DNA from: Saprospiraceae bacterium UBA2365
GTDB lineage: Bacteria; Bacteroidota; Bacteroidia; Chitinophagales; Saprospiraceae
Length of the DNA: 16,031 bases
Assembly: GCA_002344345.1 (NCBI GenBank)
Contig: DDTL01000168.1
Location: forward strand, 1-16,031
Direction: 5' to 3'
This document shows positions 7,054 to 12,896 of this stretch, piece after piece; the stretch's first letter is position 1; each line of letters begins with the position of its first letter. The notes below the pieces were generated by a model. The model searched no databases. It was not told the DNA's origin and saw nothing but the letters and a program-made list of their open reading frames with translations. Position numbers and translations under genes: made by a program.

Positions 7054-7554
7054 ATGCATATACAGGTTGACGCGATACACAAAATCTGCATCATCTGCTC
7101 CAAATCAGGGATTGAAGACGTGTATTCTGCCCTGATCCTGGCCAATGGAGCGGTCATGGAAGGAATGGAGGCAAATCTTTTTTTCACTTTTTTTGGACTG
7201 GATGCGATCACAAAAAAACGTATGAAAAGGTTAAAAACACCAGCAATTGGCAATCCTTCATTAAGATTTTTAAATGGATTGCCTTTCCCTTCTTTTTTGG
7301 GTTTTCTCCCCGGAGTCGAAGCCATCATTTCAGGATCCATGCATCGCAGACTGGAGAAAAAAGGTATTCCGGGAACCGAAGAGTTTTTACAAATGATCAC
7401 AGCAGGAGGAGGAAAGTTATATGCCTGCAAACTGGCAATGGAACTTTTTAAGCTTAAAAAAGCAGACCTCAGCGATGAAATTGCCGGAATAATAACAGTT
7501 GGGGAATTCTATGAACAATGCTCAGGTGATCGAACCCAAATTATCTACATCTAA
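7054..7554 (+). CDS. DsrE/DsrF-like family protein (DsrE2 type)
   Basis: A 166-residue protein of the DsrE/F-like group. It has an N-terminal K-I-C-I-I-C-S-K-S-G strand and turn, a central F-F-T-F-F-G-L-D segment and the conserved G-G-K-L-Y-A-C-K-L-A-M-E-L-F motif with Cys125, the expected persulfide-bearing residue. The more usual second Cys before K-L-Y-A-C is Gly here. Hydrophobic stretches (about 72-92) are typical of DsrE2, which can be membrane-associated. I chose ATG 7054 over an in-frame TTG at 7012, because the TTG lies inside the preceding gene and the extra residues are not family-like. It is partnered with the TusE/DsrC-like gene upstream, which suggests a two-protein sulfur relay. 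Its TAA overlaps the stop of the convergent gene at 7551-7554. Confidence 0.85.
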   Translation: MHIQVDAIHKICIICSKSGIEDVYSALILANGAVMEGMEANLFFTFFGLDAITKKRMKRLKTPAIGNPSLRFLNGLPFPSFLGFLPGVEAIISGSMHRRLEKKGIPGTEEFLQMITAGGGKLYACKLAMELFKLKKADLSDEIAGIITVGEFYEQCSGDRTQIIYI

Positions 7555-8363
7555 AGCAATCTGAACTGCCGGAGATATTCAAAAGCTGATACAGCAACTG
7601 ATACAGAAACATTGAGTGAATCGGCTTTACCTAACATAGGTAATGTAAAGACGACATCTGCCTGTTGTATCCAAAAATCAGAAAGGCCCTGGTTTTCATT
7701 ACCGAAAATCATTGCAGCAGGCTGGGTCAGGTTCAATGCATATAAATCAGTGTATGCAGGTAAAGCAGCCGCAAAACTCCTGATTTTTTGCTCATGAAGC
7801 CAATGAAGTACCAGATTCTCTTCTGCATACACGACCGGAACCGAAAAAACAGTCCCAATACTGGCTCGGATCACATTAGGATTGAACTGATCAGTCCCTG
7901 TTTTACCTGTAAGAATCACACCAGAAGCATTGACTGCATCTGCGGTACGGAGAACAGCTCCGAGATTACCTGGCTTTTCGACATTCTCGAGGATCAGAAA
8001 TAAGGGGGTTTTATCCTGACGCACACGAAAATCTGACAAGGTCATTTCAGACTTTTTAAACAAGGCCATGACTCCCTGAGTATCATCCCTGTAAGCTAGT
8101 TTCGCATACACTTTTTTATCCAGATCAAAAACCTGCACATGAGTACCAATATTTTGGAGAAGATTTGAAAGCAAAATCGGATCAATGATCTCCGGGCAAA
8201 ACATAAGCCCGAGCAATTCAAACCCTGAGTTCATTCCTCTGGAGCATTCCAGATACCCTTCTACCAAAAAATGATCCTGACGACCTCGTTGATTGCCTTT
8301 ATAAAGCTGTATCCAGGCTTTCAACCTGGGATTGCTAACGCTACTGATCTTATTTGGTTGCAA
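7551..8363 (-). CDS. TrmH/SpoU-family RNA methyltransferase (RlmB-like, TTG start)
   Basis: This is a SAM-dependent 2'-O-ribose methyltransferase of the SPOUT class, acting on rRNA or tRNA. Residues about 28-104 form the N-terminal substrate-binding domain (H-F-L-V-E-G-Y-L-E). The knotted catalytic domain has motif 1 E-N-V-E-K-P-G-N-L-G-A-V-L-R-T at 126-140 (Asn133, Arg139), motif 2 I-F-G-N-E-N-Q-G-L-S at 219-228 and motif 3 with A-D-S-L-N-V-S-V-S at 247-255. A TAA at 8375-8373, four codons upstream, leaves the TTG at 8363-8361 (or an ATT) as the start, giving 270 aa. That TAA is also the stop of the DUF697-SHOCT gene, so the two genes, 9 bp apart, are probably one transcript. The exact RNA target cannot be read from sequence. 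Confidence 0.9.
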   Translation of the reverse strand: MQPNKISSVSNPRLKAWIQLYKGNQRGRQDHFLVEGYLECSRGMNSGFELLGLMFCPEIIDPILLSNLLQNIGTHVQVFDLDKKVYAKLAYRDDTQGVMALFKKSEMTLSDFRVRQDKTPLFLILENVEKPGNLGAVLRTADAVNASGVILTGKTGTDQFNPNVIRASIGTVFSVPVVYAEENLVLHWLHEQKIRSFAAALPAYTDLYALNLTQPAAMIFGNENQGLSDFWIQQADVVFTLPMLGKADSLNVSVSVAVSAFEYLRQFRLL

Positions 8364-8372
8364 ATCAATAAA

Positions 8373-8996
8373 TTAGCTAATTAATTTTTTCTTCAGTGCA
8401 GCAAACTCTTCTTCAGTGATCAGGCCAGCCTCTTTTAACTCAGCTAAAGCTTTCAGTTCGTTGATAATGTCCTGTCCGGATTTAGGCATCTCCTTGTCCT
8501 CTGCCACCTTTTCACTTTCCTTTCTGACTTTTTCTTGTTCCTGCTTCATTTCGGACGCTACTTTCTTACCTTTTTCAAAGAGATCATTGTAGGATTTTTT
8601 AAGTTTATTGAGGTCAAAATCAAGAAAAGTCCCGCCTTGTTCAAAATGAAGTCTGAATGCATGACCGACGGCATAGGTGGATGCACCAGATAATGCGCTG
8701 ACCGCCACGCCACCCAATGCCGAGCCAACGACCGGAATCATTTTAACCAGTCTGCCTGCACCTGCTTTAACCAGACCGGCTGAAGTTATTGATGTAAGGG
8801 TTGCCTTCAGTTCATTGTCTTTGTAATCAATATTATAGATTTTGCACAACTGTTTGATCATATCCATTTGGATATAACTGACAGCTACCATGTCTGCCAA
8901 AGGTATTGGAATAAACCCTGCGCCCATGCTCCACAGTACATGATTGTTGATGATCATATTGACACTGTCATCTTTAAGCCGCTTATTTTCGTCCAT
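8373..8996 (-). CDS. DUF697-type membrane-associated protein with C-terminal SHOCT domain
   Basis: A 207-residue protein. Residues about 8-125 resemble the DUF697/YcjF-like region: V-L-W-S-M-G-A-G-F-I-P-I-P-L-A-D, then two helices and a glycine/alanine-rich segment at 85-112 (V-V-G-S-A-L-G-G-V-A-V-S) that could insert in the membrane. Residues about 130-170 are a highly charged coiled-coil-like linker rich in K and E. The last 32 residues (D-I-I-N-E-L-K-A-L-A-E-L-K-E-A-G-L-I-T-E-E-E-F) form a SHOCT module, a short oligomerisation motif. DUF697 often occurs next to or fused with a GTPase domain, and none is present here. Function is unknown; an envelope-associated oligomer is a guess. The upstream region carries an octamer repeat tract. 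Confidence 0.8.
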   Translation of the reverse strand: MDENKRLKDDSVNMIINNHVLWSMGAGFIPIPLADMVAVSYIQMDMIKQLCKIYNIDYKDNELKATLTSITSAGLVKAGAGRLVKMIPVVGSALGGVAVSALSGASTYAVGHAFRLHFEQGGTFLDFDLNKLKKSYNDLFEKGKKVASEMKQEQEKVRKESEKVAEDKEMPKSGQDIINELKALAELKEAGLITEEEFAALKKKLIS

Positions 8997-9009
8997 TTTT
9001 TTATTTTTT

Positions 9010-9072
9010 GAATTGTTGATTGTTGAGTTGTTGAGTTGTTGAATTGTTGAGTTGTTGAATTGTTGAATTTTT
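9010..9072. repeat. Tandem octamer repeat tract (GAATTGTT / GAGTTGTT)
   Basis: Eight units follow one another starting at 9010, 9018, 9025, 9033, 9041, 9049, 9057 and 9065. They alternate between GAATTGTT and GAGTTGTT; the second is a 7-mer and the last ends in GAATTTTT. The tract begins 14 bp upstream of the DUF697-SHOCT start codon, so on the minus strand it forms that gene's leader or promoter zone. Tract length could vary by slippage. Confidence 0.85.
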
Positions 9073-9109
9073 CCTTTGTTCGGGTTGTTCGAATAATTAA
9101 ATGTTCAAT

Positions 9110-9150
9110 CGAATTCTGAATCTTCGAATCTTCAAATCTCCGAATCCTGA
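9110..9150. repeat. Second degenerate octamer tract (AATCTTCG type)
   Basis: Five consecutive octamers related to AATCTTCG (GAATTCTG-like, AATCTTCG, AATCTTCA, AATCTCCG, AATCCTGA) occupy this stretch, 38 bp beyond the first tract. The period is the same but the sequence differs. It lies between the stop of the SUI1-type gene and the first tract. Confidence 0.6.
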
Positions 9151-9163
9151 CCTTCCCTCCAGC

Positions 9164-9523
9164 TCACCCACCGGCTAATTTTGTATTTGAATATCCCCGT
9201 GATATCAGGAAATCCCTGACTTTTGTCCTTTGATCACCCTGAATAATGATGTCATTTTCCTTAATACTTCCGCCCACACCACAATGTTTTTTCAAAAGCG
9301 TACTCAACTCTTTTAATTCTAAGTCATCTCCTAAAAAACCTTTTATCAAAGTTGCCTGTTTGCCACCACGTCCTTTTTTTTCAAGCCAAATCCTGAGAAC
9401 GTGCGCAGATGCCGGTTCGGTTATCTTATCCTCCACCTCTTCCTCATGGTGGGGATGATCACCACCACTGCTGAATACCAGTTGATTTAATCCTGAAAGC
9501 CAGTCGGTTTGTTTATTCTTCAT
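9164..9523 (-). CDS. SUI1/eIF1-family translation initiation factor (YciH-like)
   Basis: A 119-residue protein with an acidic, histidine-rich N-terminal extension (residues 1-40, with H-P-H-H-E-E-E-V-E) and a SUI1 domain from about 40 to 116. The domain shows L-E-K-K-G-R-G-G-K-Q-A-T-L-I-K-G-F, L-K-K-H-C-G-V-G-G-S-I-K and D-I-I-I-Q-G-D-Q-R, the conserved SUI1 strands. Bacterial YciH proteins resemble eukaryotic eIF1 and can act on the small ribosomal subunit to affect initiation fidelity; they are not essential where tested. The start is the ATG at 9523-9521. It lies 47 bp after the DUF1573 gene on the same strand, with a small palindrome between them. Confidence 0.9.
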   Translation of the reverse strand: MKNKQTDWLSGLNQLVFSSGGDHPHHEEEVEDKITEPASAHVLRIWLEKKGRGGKQATLIKGFLGDDLELKELSTLLKKHCGVGGSIKENDIIIQGDQRTKVRDFLISRGYSNTKLAGG

Positions 9524-9546
9524 TCTCAGAATTGCCAGTTATGAAA

Positions 9547-9561
9547 ATACTATTTTAGTAT
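9547..9561. other. Perfect AT-rich hairpin between the DUF1573 and SUI1 genes
   Basis: ATACTA / TAGTAT forms a 6-bp stem around a TTT loop in the 47-bp gap. It could be a weak terminator of the DUF1573 gene or a processing or operator site; no T-run follows on either strand. Confidence 0.3.
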
Positions 9562-9570
9562 CCGGGAAGG

Positions 9571-9972
9571 CTAAAACAGGTATGAATAGGATAATATATC
9601 AAAAATCGGATACCCTGTTTTCGGATCTTCATTTTTTAAAATTACATCCAGTTCTACTGTTTCACTTTTTTCCTTTTTTGCGCTCAAAAAGACCACATCA
9701 ATTTTGCCTGATTCGCCGGGCTTTATTTTTTTTGAGGGCCAGGTAGCTTCGGTACAGTCACAACCAGTCACGATATCTATCTCGACATCCTGTTTACTTG
9801 TATTTGTGAAAGTATAGCTAAATGTGACCTTGTTGCCTTTTTTGACCTTACCCAGATTGATGTGTCTTTCCTTATAACTCAACAATGGTTTTTTTGTATT
9901 TCCCGTAGCCTGTGCAGCCATATTGAGTGAGAAGACCATTATGCAACTAAAAAAGAAAAAATATTTCACCAT
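9571..9972 (-). CDS. Secreted DUF1573 domain protein
   Basis: A 133-residue protein with a signal peptide (residues 1-21, hydrophobic core F-F-F-F-S-C-I-M-V-F, A-A-Q-A at the end), so it is exported. A Cys10 followed by a long hydrophobic run is not a normal lipobox. Residues about 31-115 match DUF1573: a strand with I-N-L-G-K-V-K-K-G, F-T-F-T-N-T-S-like strand Y-T-F-T-N-T-S, G-C-D-C-T at 70-74 and P-G-E-S-G-K-I-D-V-V-F. This beta-sandwich resembles ASH/HYDIN-type domains and is very common as single or repeated units in Bacteroidota. The two close cysteines (71 and 73) are a family trait. Function is unknown. The C-terminus is shorter than in many relatives. Confidence 0.85.
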   Translation of the reverse strand: MVKYFFFFSCIMVFSLNMAAQATGNTKKPLLSYKERHINLGKVKKGNKVTFSYTFTNTSKQDVEIDIVTGCDCTEATWPSKKIKPGESGKIDVVFLSAKKEKSETVELDVILKNEDPKTGYPIFDILSYSYLF

Positions 9973-10214
9973 ATATCATTCATTTTTTTAACAATTTTCA
10001 AACAATGTGCCAATTTGTAAATCTTCAGTTCAGAGCAATTTTGCTCCAGGCATTCTTACACACGACCATACAACGTAAATTTAAAATAATTTGTTTCTAA
10101 AAATAAAAAAAATGGATCACATGTTCAAAATTCCTGATTAAATAACTACTTTTGTCGGCTGGAATTTGAAAAGCACAATATAGATGATGCTTCAGCTTTT
10201 TCCGACAGGTATTT
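9973..10214. other. Intergenic region before tRNA-Leu
   Basis: This 242-bp AT-rich gap holds a short GAGCA / TGCTC hairpin at 10033-10046 and the promoter candidate listed separately. I see no gene in it. Confidence 0.4.
10147..10154 (+). promoter_or_regulatory. Candidate -7 element for tRNA-Leu
   Basis: TACTTTTG is an exact TAnnTTTG match, 60 bp before the tRNA. It predicts initiation near 10161 and a leader removed by RNase P. No clear TTG lies at the -33 position. Confidence 0.33.
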
Positions 10215-10298
10215 GCCGCAGTGGTGGAATTGGTAGACACGTACGTTTCAGGGGCGTATGGTTGCAAGACCGTGGGGGTTCGAGTCCCCCCTGCGGCA
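10215..10298 (+). tRNA. tRNA-Leu (anticodon CAG)
   Basis: The 84-nt sequence folds as a class II tRNA. The acceptor stem pairs GCCGCAG (10215-10221) with CTGCGGC (10291-10297), with discriminator A at 10298. A D arm with T-G-G-T-G-G-A-A-T-T-G-G-T-A-G-A-C-A-C follows. The anticodon arm TACGT / GCGTA holds the loop TTCAGGG, with CAG at positions 34-36. A long variable arm is present, and the T arm is GGGGG-TTCGAGT-CCCCC. CCA is not fully encoded: CAC follows the discriminator, so CCA must be added after transcription. It reads CUG codons, whose tRNAs are substrates of the TrmD encoded at 4490-5173. Confidence 0.97.
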
Positions 10299-10325
10299 CA
10301 CCCAAATAAAATGCTGTTTAGGTTT

Positions 10326-11228
10326 TTACTGTTGGTAGCCAAAATTCTTCAATACGGAATCATTATCTCTCCAGTTTTCCATTATTTTCACGAATAATTC
10401 GAGATGCACCCCTTTATGAAAGAAAGCTTCGATGCCTTTTCTCGAGTCAATTCCCAATTGTTTGATCTTGCTGCCCTTTTGACCTATCAGAATTGCTTTC
10501 TGGGACTTACGGCTGACATAAATATTTGCAAAAATGTGAATGAAGTCTTTGCCCTTCAGAACAGATTCCCTGAAATCTGTCACTTCCACTTCAACTGAAT
10601 AAGGGATTTCTTCCTGATAAAGCAAAAATATCTGTTCTCTTATGATTTCACTTACAAAAAATCGCTCACTCTTGTCAGAGAATTGGTCTTTAGGATAATA
10701 TGGCGGGCTTGTCGGCAGGCAATTCAGAATGGCAGGCAAAATATCCTGTGTATGTTGTTGATTCAGCGCGGAAATGCGAAAAATATATTTAAAAACAATC
10801 TGTTCGGTCCACTTTTTCTCCATCTCAACCACTTCAGCCTCGTTTTGGGCAGTATCCGTTTTATTGATCACCAAAAAAAGCGGTACATCGAGTTTTTTCA
10901 CTGCTTCAATCAAAGCGGGAGAAATGACTGAATCTTTTCTGAGGTCGGTCATAATGATCAAAATATCCGCATCTTCGAGACTGGAATAAGCGAATTTATT
11001 CATCGATTTATGCAATTCATAATTCGGATCCGTAATGATGCCGGGAGAATCGGAGAATACGATCTGATAATCATCTTCGTTGAGTATACCAAGAATTCGA
11101 TGCCTGGTAGTCTGTGGCTTATGGGTTACAATGGACATTTTATCACCGATCAGCAGATTACACAAGGTTGATTTCCCCACGTTTGGACGACCGATGATGT
11201 TGACAAATCCTGCTTTGTGTTCGTTCAA
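10326..11228 (-). CDS. era: GTPase Era (30S ribosome assembly), TTG start
   Basis: Era binds the 3' end of 16S rRNA and couples small-subunit maturation to growth. The 300-residue protein has all G motifs: G-R-P-N-V-G-K-S at 13-20, T-T-R at 40-42, D-S-P-G at 60-63, N-K-T-D at 122-125 and S-A-L at 153-155. The C-terminal KH domain has G-Q-K-G-S-K-I-K-Q-L-G at 249-259. The start codon is TTG at 11228-11226. It overlaps the TGA of the upstream gene in a TTGA arrangement, which suggests translational coupling. The next internal ATG would destroy the P-loop. The gene ends 27 bp from the 3' end of the opposite-strand tRNA-Leu. Confidence 0.96.
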   Translation of the reverse strand: MNEHKAGFVNIIGRPNVGKSTLCNLLIGDKMSIVTHKPQTTRHRILGILNEDDYQIVFSDSPGIITDPNYELHKSMNKFAYSSLEDADILIIMTDLRKDSVISPALIEAVKKLDVPLFLVINKTDTAQNEAEVVEMEKKWTEQIVFKYIFRISALNQQHTQDILPAILNCLPTSPPYYPKDQFSDKSERFFVSEIIREQIFLLYQEEIPYSVEVEVTDFRESVLKGKDFIHIFANIYVSRKSQKAILIGQKGSKIKQLGIDSRKGIEAFFHKGVHLELFVKIMENWRDNDSVLKNFGYQQ

Positions 11229-11809
11229 AATTCAAGACTTTTTTGAGAATGATTAATAAAACTGTCTATAAAAGTGATCAATTGATCCGGTTTCATCTGT
11301 CGCCATTCGATTTCATTGATCTCATCAGCGAAAAAAAGGTACCTTTGAAGGTATGCGTCCTCAAAATCTGCAAAAACATGATCCAGCAGGTTGATACAGC
11401 AAATCCATCCACCTTCCTCTCTGACTTCCTGGCTCCATTCATCCAGATATAAATTGTCCCCGGAATGGAAATTAAGAACGTTATCGCAAATCAACATAAA
11501 CTTGAAAATCCCGTGATCCTGCATGTATTCTGCAATATTCCGTTTCAGGTACATGATATCATCATGCAAGGTATCGTTCCATTCTCCGATGAGTTCGATG
11601 ATGGTACAACCCAACTCATAATCCGTGTAAAGAATTTTCAGATACAGGGTTGATGAACCAAAATTGTCCCATTGAGGATGTATATAGTAGTTGTAAATGG
11701 CATTGGTGAACCCAAATTCATCATATACCTTTCTGTAAAATGGAGATCGTTTGTCCTGTTCTGCCTGGTATAAATGTCTCCATCTGAAAAATGGTTCGAT
11801 GTCGTGCAT
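11225..11809 (-). CDS. Conserved-looking hypothetical protein between ribE and era
   Basis: I do not recognise this 194-residue protein. It is soluble-looking and acidic, with no signal peptide or membrane helix, and unusually rich in aromatic residues (W-R-H-L-Y, F-G-F-T-N-A-I-Y-N-Y-Y-I-H-P-Q-W, L-Y-L-K-I-L-Y). It has a W-I-C-C-I-N-L-L segment near residue 135 and predicted alternating strands and helices, for example I-I-E-L-I-G-E-W-N-D and F-K-F-M-L-I-C-D. It sits 1 bp after ribE and overlaps era by 4 bp, so all three are surely one transcript and era translation probably depends on this gene's translation. That suggests a housekeeping or ribosome-linked role, but this is only inferred from position. 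Confidence 0.85.
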   Translation of the reverse strand: MHDIEPFFRWRHLYQAEQDKRSPFYRKVYDEFGFTNAIYNYYIHPQWDNFGSSTLYLKILYTDYELGCTIIELIGEWNDTLHDDIMYLKRNIAEYMQDHGIFKFMLICDNVLNFHSGDNLYLDEWSQEVREEGGWICCINLLDHVFADFEDAYLQRYLFFADEINEIEWRQMKPDQLITFIDSFINHSQKSLEF

Positions 11810-11810
11810 A

Positions 11811-12428
11811 TCAGGCTTTTATTCTTGACAGTTCATTTCTGATGCTGTCCATGTATTTTACGATGTATTTTCCCATGATATCAAACTCTATATTAACAAG
11901 GGTGCCGGTTTGGATGAACTGAAAAGTAGTATTTTCAAAAGTATAAGGAATGATCGCTACACTGAACTGTTTAGATCCAGTTTTTACTAAAGTGAGGCTG
12001 GTGCCATTGATGGCGATGGAACCTTTATCGACCATCAGCAATCCGTCTTTTTCGTTATCCAGTTCAAAATGGAAATACCAGGAGCCCTCCAGAGTTTCAA
12101 CCATGGTACACCTGGCAATGGTATCCACATGTCCCTGAACATAATGGCCATCCATGCGTGTATCCGGGGTGACAGAGCGTTCAAGATTCACATAATCACC
12201 CGGTCTGAGTAAACCCAGGTTTGTTTTATCCAGGGTTTCCTGGATGGCGGTGACTTTATATCCATCATCACTGAGATTTACAACGGTGAGGCAAACACCA
12301 TTGTGCGCAATACTTTGATCTATATGCAACTGGTCCAAAAAACTGCAATGGAAAAAGAAATGAATGTTACTCCCATCTTTATCAATTCTCACTACCTTTC
12401 CCAAACCTTCGACTATTCCTGAAAACAT
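11811..12428 (-). CDS. ribE: Riboflavin synthase alpha subunit
   Basis: This enzyme dismutates two 6,7-dimethyl-8-ribityllumazine molecules into riboflavin and the pyrimidinedione precursor; it works as a homotrimer. The 205-residue protein has the two tandem lumazine-binding domains. The first starts M-F-S-G-I-V-E-G-L-G and contains N-G-V-C-L-T-V at 43-49. The second starts near M-D-G-H-Y-V-Q-G-H-V-D-T at 92-103 and contains N-G-T-S-L-T-L-V at 141-148. I chose the ATG at 12428-12426 because M-F-S-G-I-V-E is the invariant family start, whose N-terminal residues enter the active site; the frame could extend 8 codons upstream. It heads the ribE - unknown - era transcript. No FMN riboswitch is visible upstream. 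Confidence 0.95.
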   Translation of the reverse strand: MFSGIVEGLGKVVRIDKDGSNIHFFFHCSFLDQLHIDQSIAHNGVCLTVVNLSDDGYKVTAIQETLDKTNLGLLRPGDYVNLERSVTPDTRMDGHYVQGHVDTIARCTMVETLEGSWYFHFELDNEKDGLLMVDKGSIAINGTSLTLVKTGSKQFSVAIIPYTFENTTFQFIQTGTLVNIEFDIMGKYIVKYMDSIRNELSRIKA

Positions 12429-12449
12429 AAATCTATTATTTTTTAACTG

Positions 12450-12457
12450 CAAAGATA
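12450..12457 (-). promoter_or_regulatory. Candidate -7 element for the ribE-era transcript
   Basis: On the minus strand this reads TATCTTTG, an exact TAnnTTTG match. It predicts a start near 12443 and a leader of about 15 nt before the ribE ATG at 12428. No matching TTG stands at the usual -33 distance. Confidence 0.42.
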
Positions 12458-12523
12458 ATCTTTTGCATTGAGCTATATGCTTTTGAAAATCAAAATTGCC
12501 GCTTTCTATTTCAGATTTCTGTT

Positions 12524-12566
12524 TCTCTTAATTTAAATGAGAGAATTAAATTTTTTTCTCTCTTTT
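12524..12566 (+). other. Two mutually exclusive hairpins sharing one arm, with a T-run
   Basis: The arm at 12538-12545 (TGAGAGAA) can pair with TCTCTTA at 12524-12530 (7 bp, one G-T) or with TTCTCTC at 12556-12562 (7 bp), and the latter is followed by TTTT. The layout resembles an antiterminator/terminator pair, but no gene is known to start just upstream and the sequence is low in complexity. Confidence 0.3.
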
Positions 12567-12613
12567 ATACCAGCTTCCTAATTTCAATAAATAATAATTC
12601 TGGTCCAAAATAA

Positions 12614-12781
12614 TCCAATTCAGATTATAGAATTAACGGGATACCCCAAATAGCCAAAGTACAAACGCTCAAACTTGATGATAAATTCGGATTAACACCA
12701 CAAAATGTAAATGAATTATATATAAAACATTTATTTAATATAAATAGTTGTTTCATAAAAAACAGATGCCTCAGGCAATAG
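12614..12781 (+). pseudogene. Short open frame without start codon, possible gene remnant
   Basis: The frame stays open for 55 codons between TAA 12611-12613 and TAG 12779-12781, despite very AT-rich sequence. It contains no ATG, GTG or TTG in a plausible place. Part of it (D-D-K-F-G-L-T-P-Q-N-V-N-E-L-Y-I-K-H-L-F) reads like a helix-turn-helix DNA-binding segment, distantly like the N-terminal region of RhuM-type proteins. The likeness is weak and could be chance. Together with 12429-12896 this is the longest gene-free gap in the window. Confidence 0.22.
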
Positions 12782-12833
12782 TTTGGGGTTCATTAATCTG
12801 TATAGAAAATCAATCACCAACAGTATATTTTTC

Positions 12834-12866
12834 TTGTAATGTGAAATGTTTTATCTTTATCTTTTG
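12834..12866 (+). promoter_or_regulatory. Candidate promoter of purB
   Basis: TTG at 12834-12836 is followed after 21 bp by TATCTTTTG at 12858-12866, which has one extra T compared with TAnnTTTG. The predicted start near 12872 would leave about 25 nt before the ATG at 12897. Confidence 0.38.
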
Positions 12867-12896
12867 ATTGCCATTGAAAATCTATAATCAGGATAT

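Noticed and set aside
6933..7430. 165-codon minus-strand ORF
   Set aside because: It lies opposite the TusE/DsrC-like and DsrE2 genes, whose family motifs are unmistakable; the antisense product has no recognisable features.
10097..10342. 81-codon minus-strand ORF over the tRNA region
   Set aside because: Its middle is the complement of tRNA-Leu (the familiar C-A-A-G-G-T-R-T-P-T-V-L-Q-P translation artefact); not a gene.
12429..12452. Longer RibE N-terminus
   Set aside because: The invariant M-F-S-G-I-V-E start is at 12428, and the -7 element lies at 12450-12457.
12429..12560. FMN riboswitch upstream of ribE
   Set aside because: The leader predicted from the -7 element is only about 15 nt, and no conserved RFN-type helices or motifs are seen.
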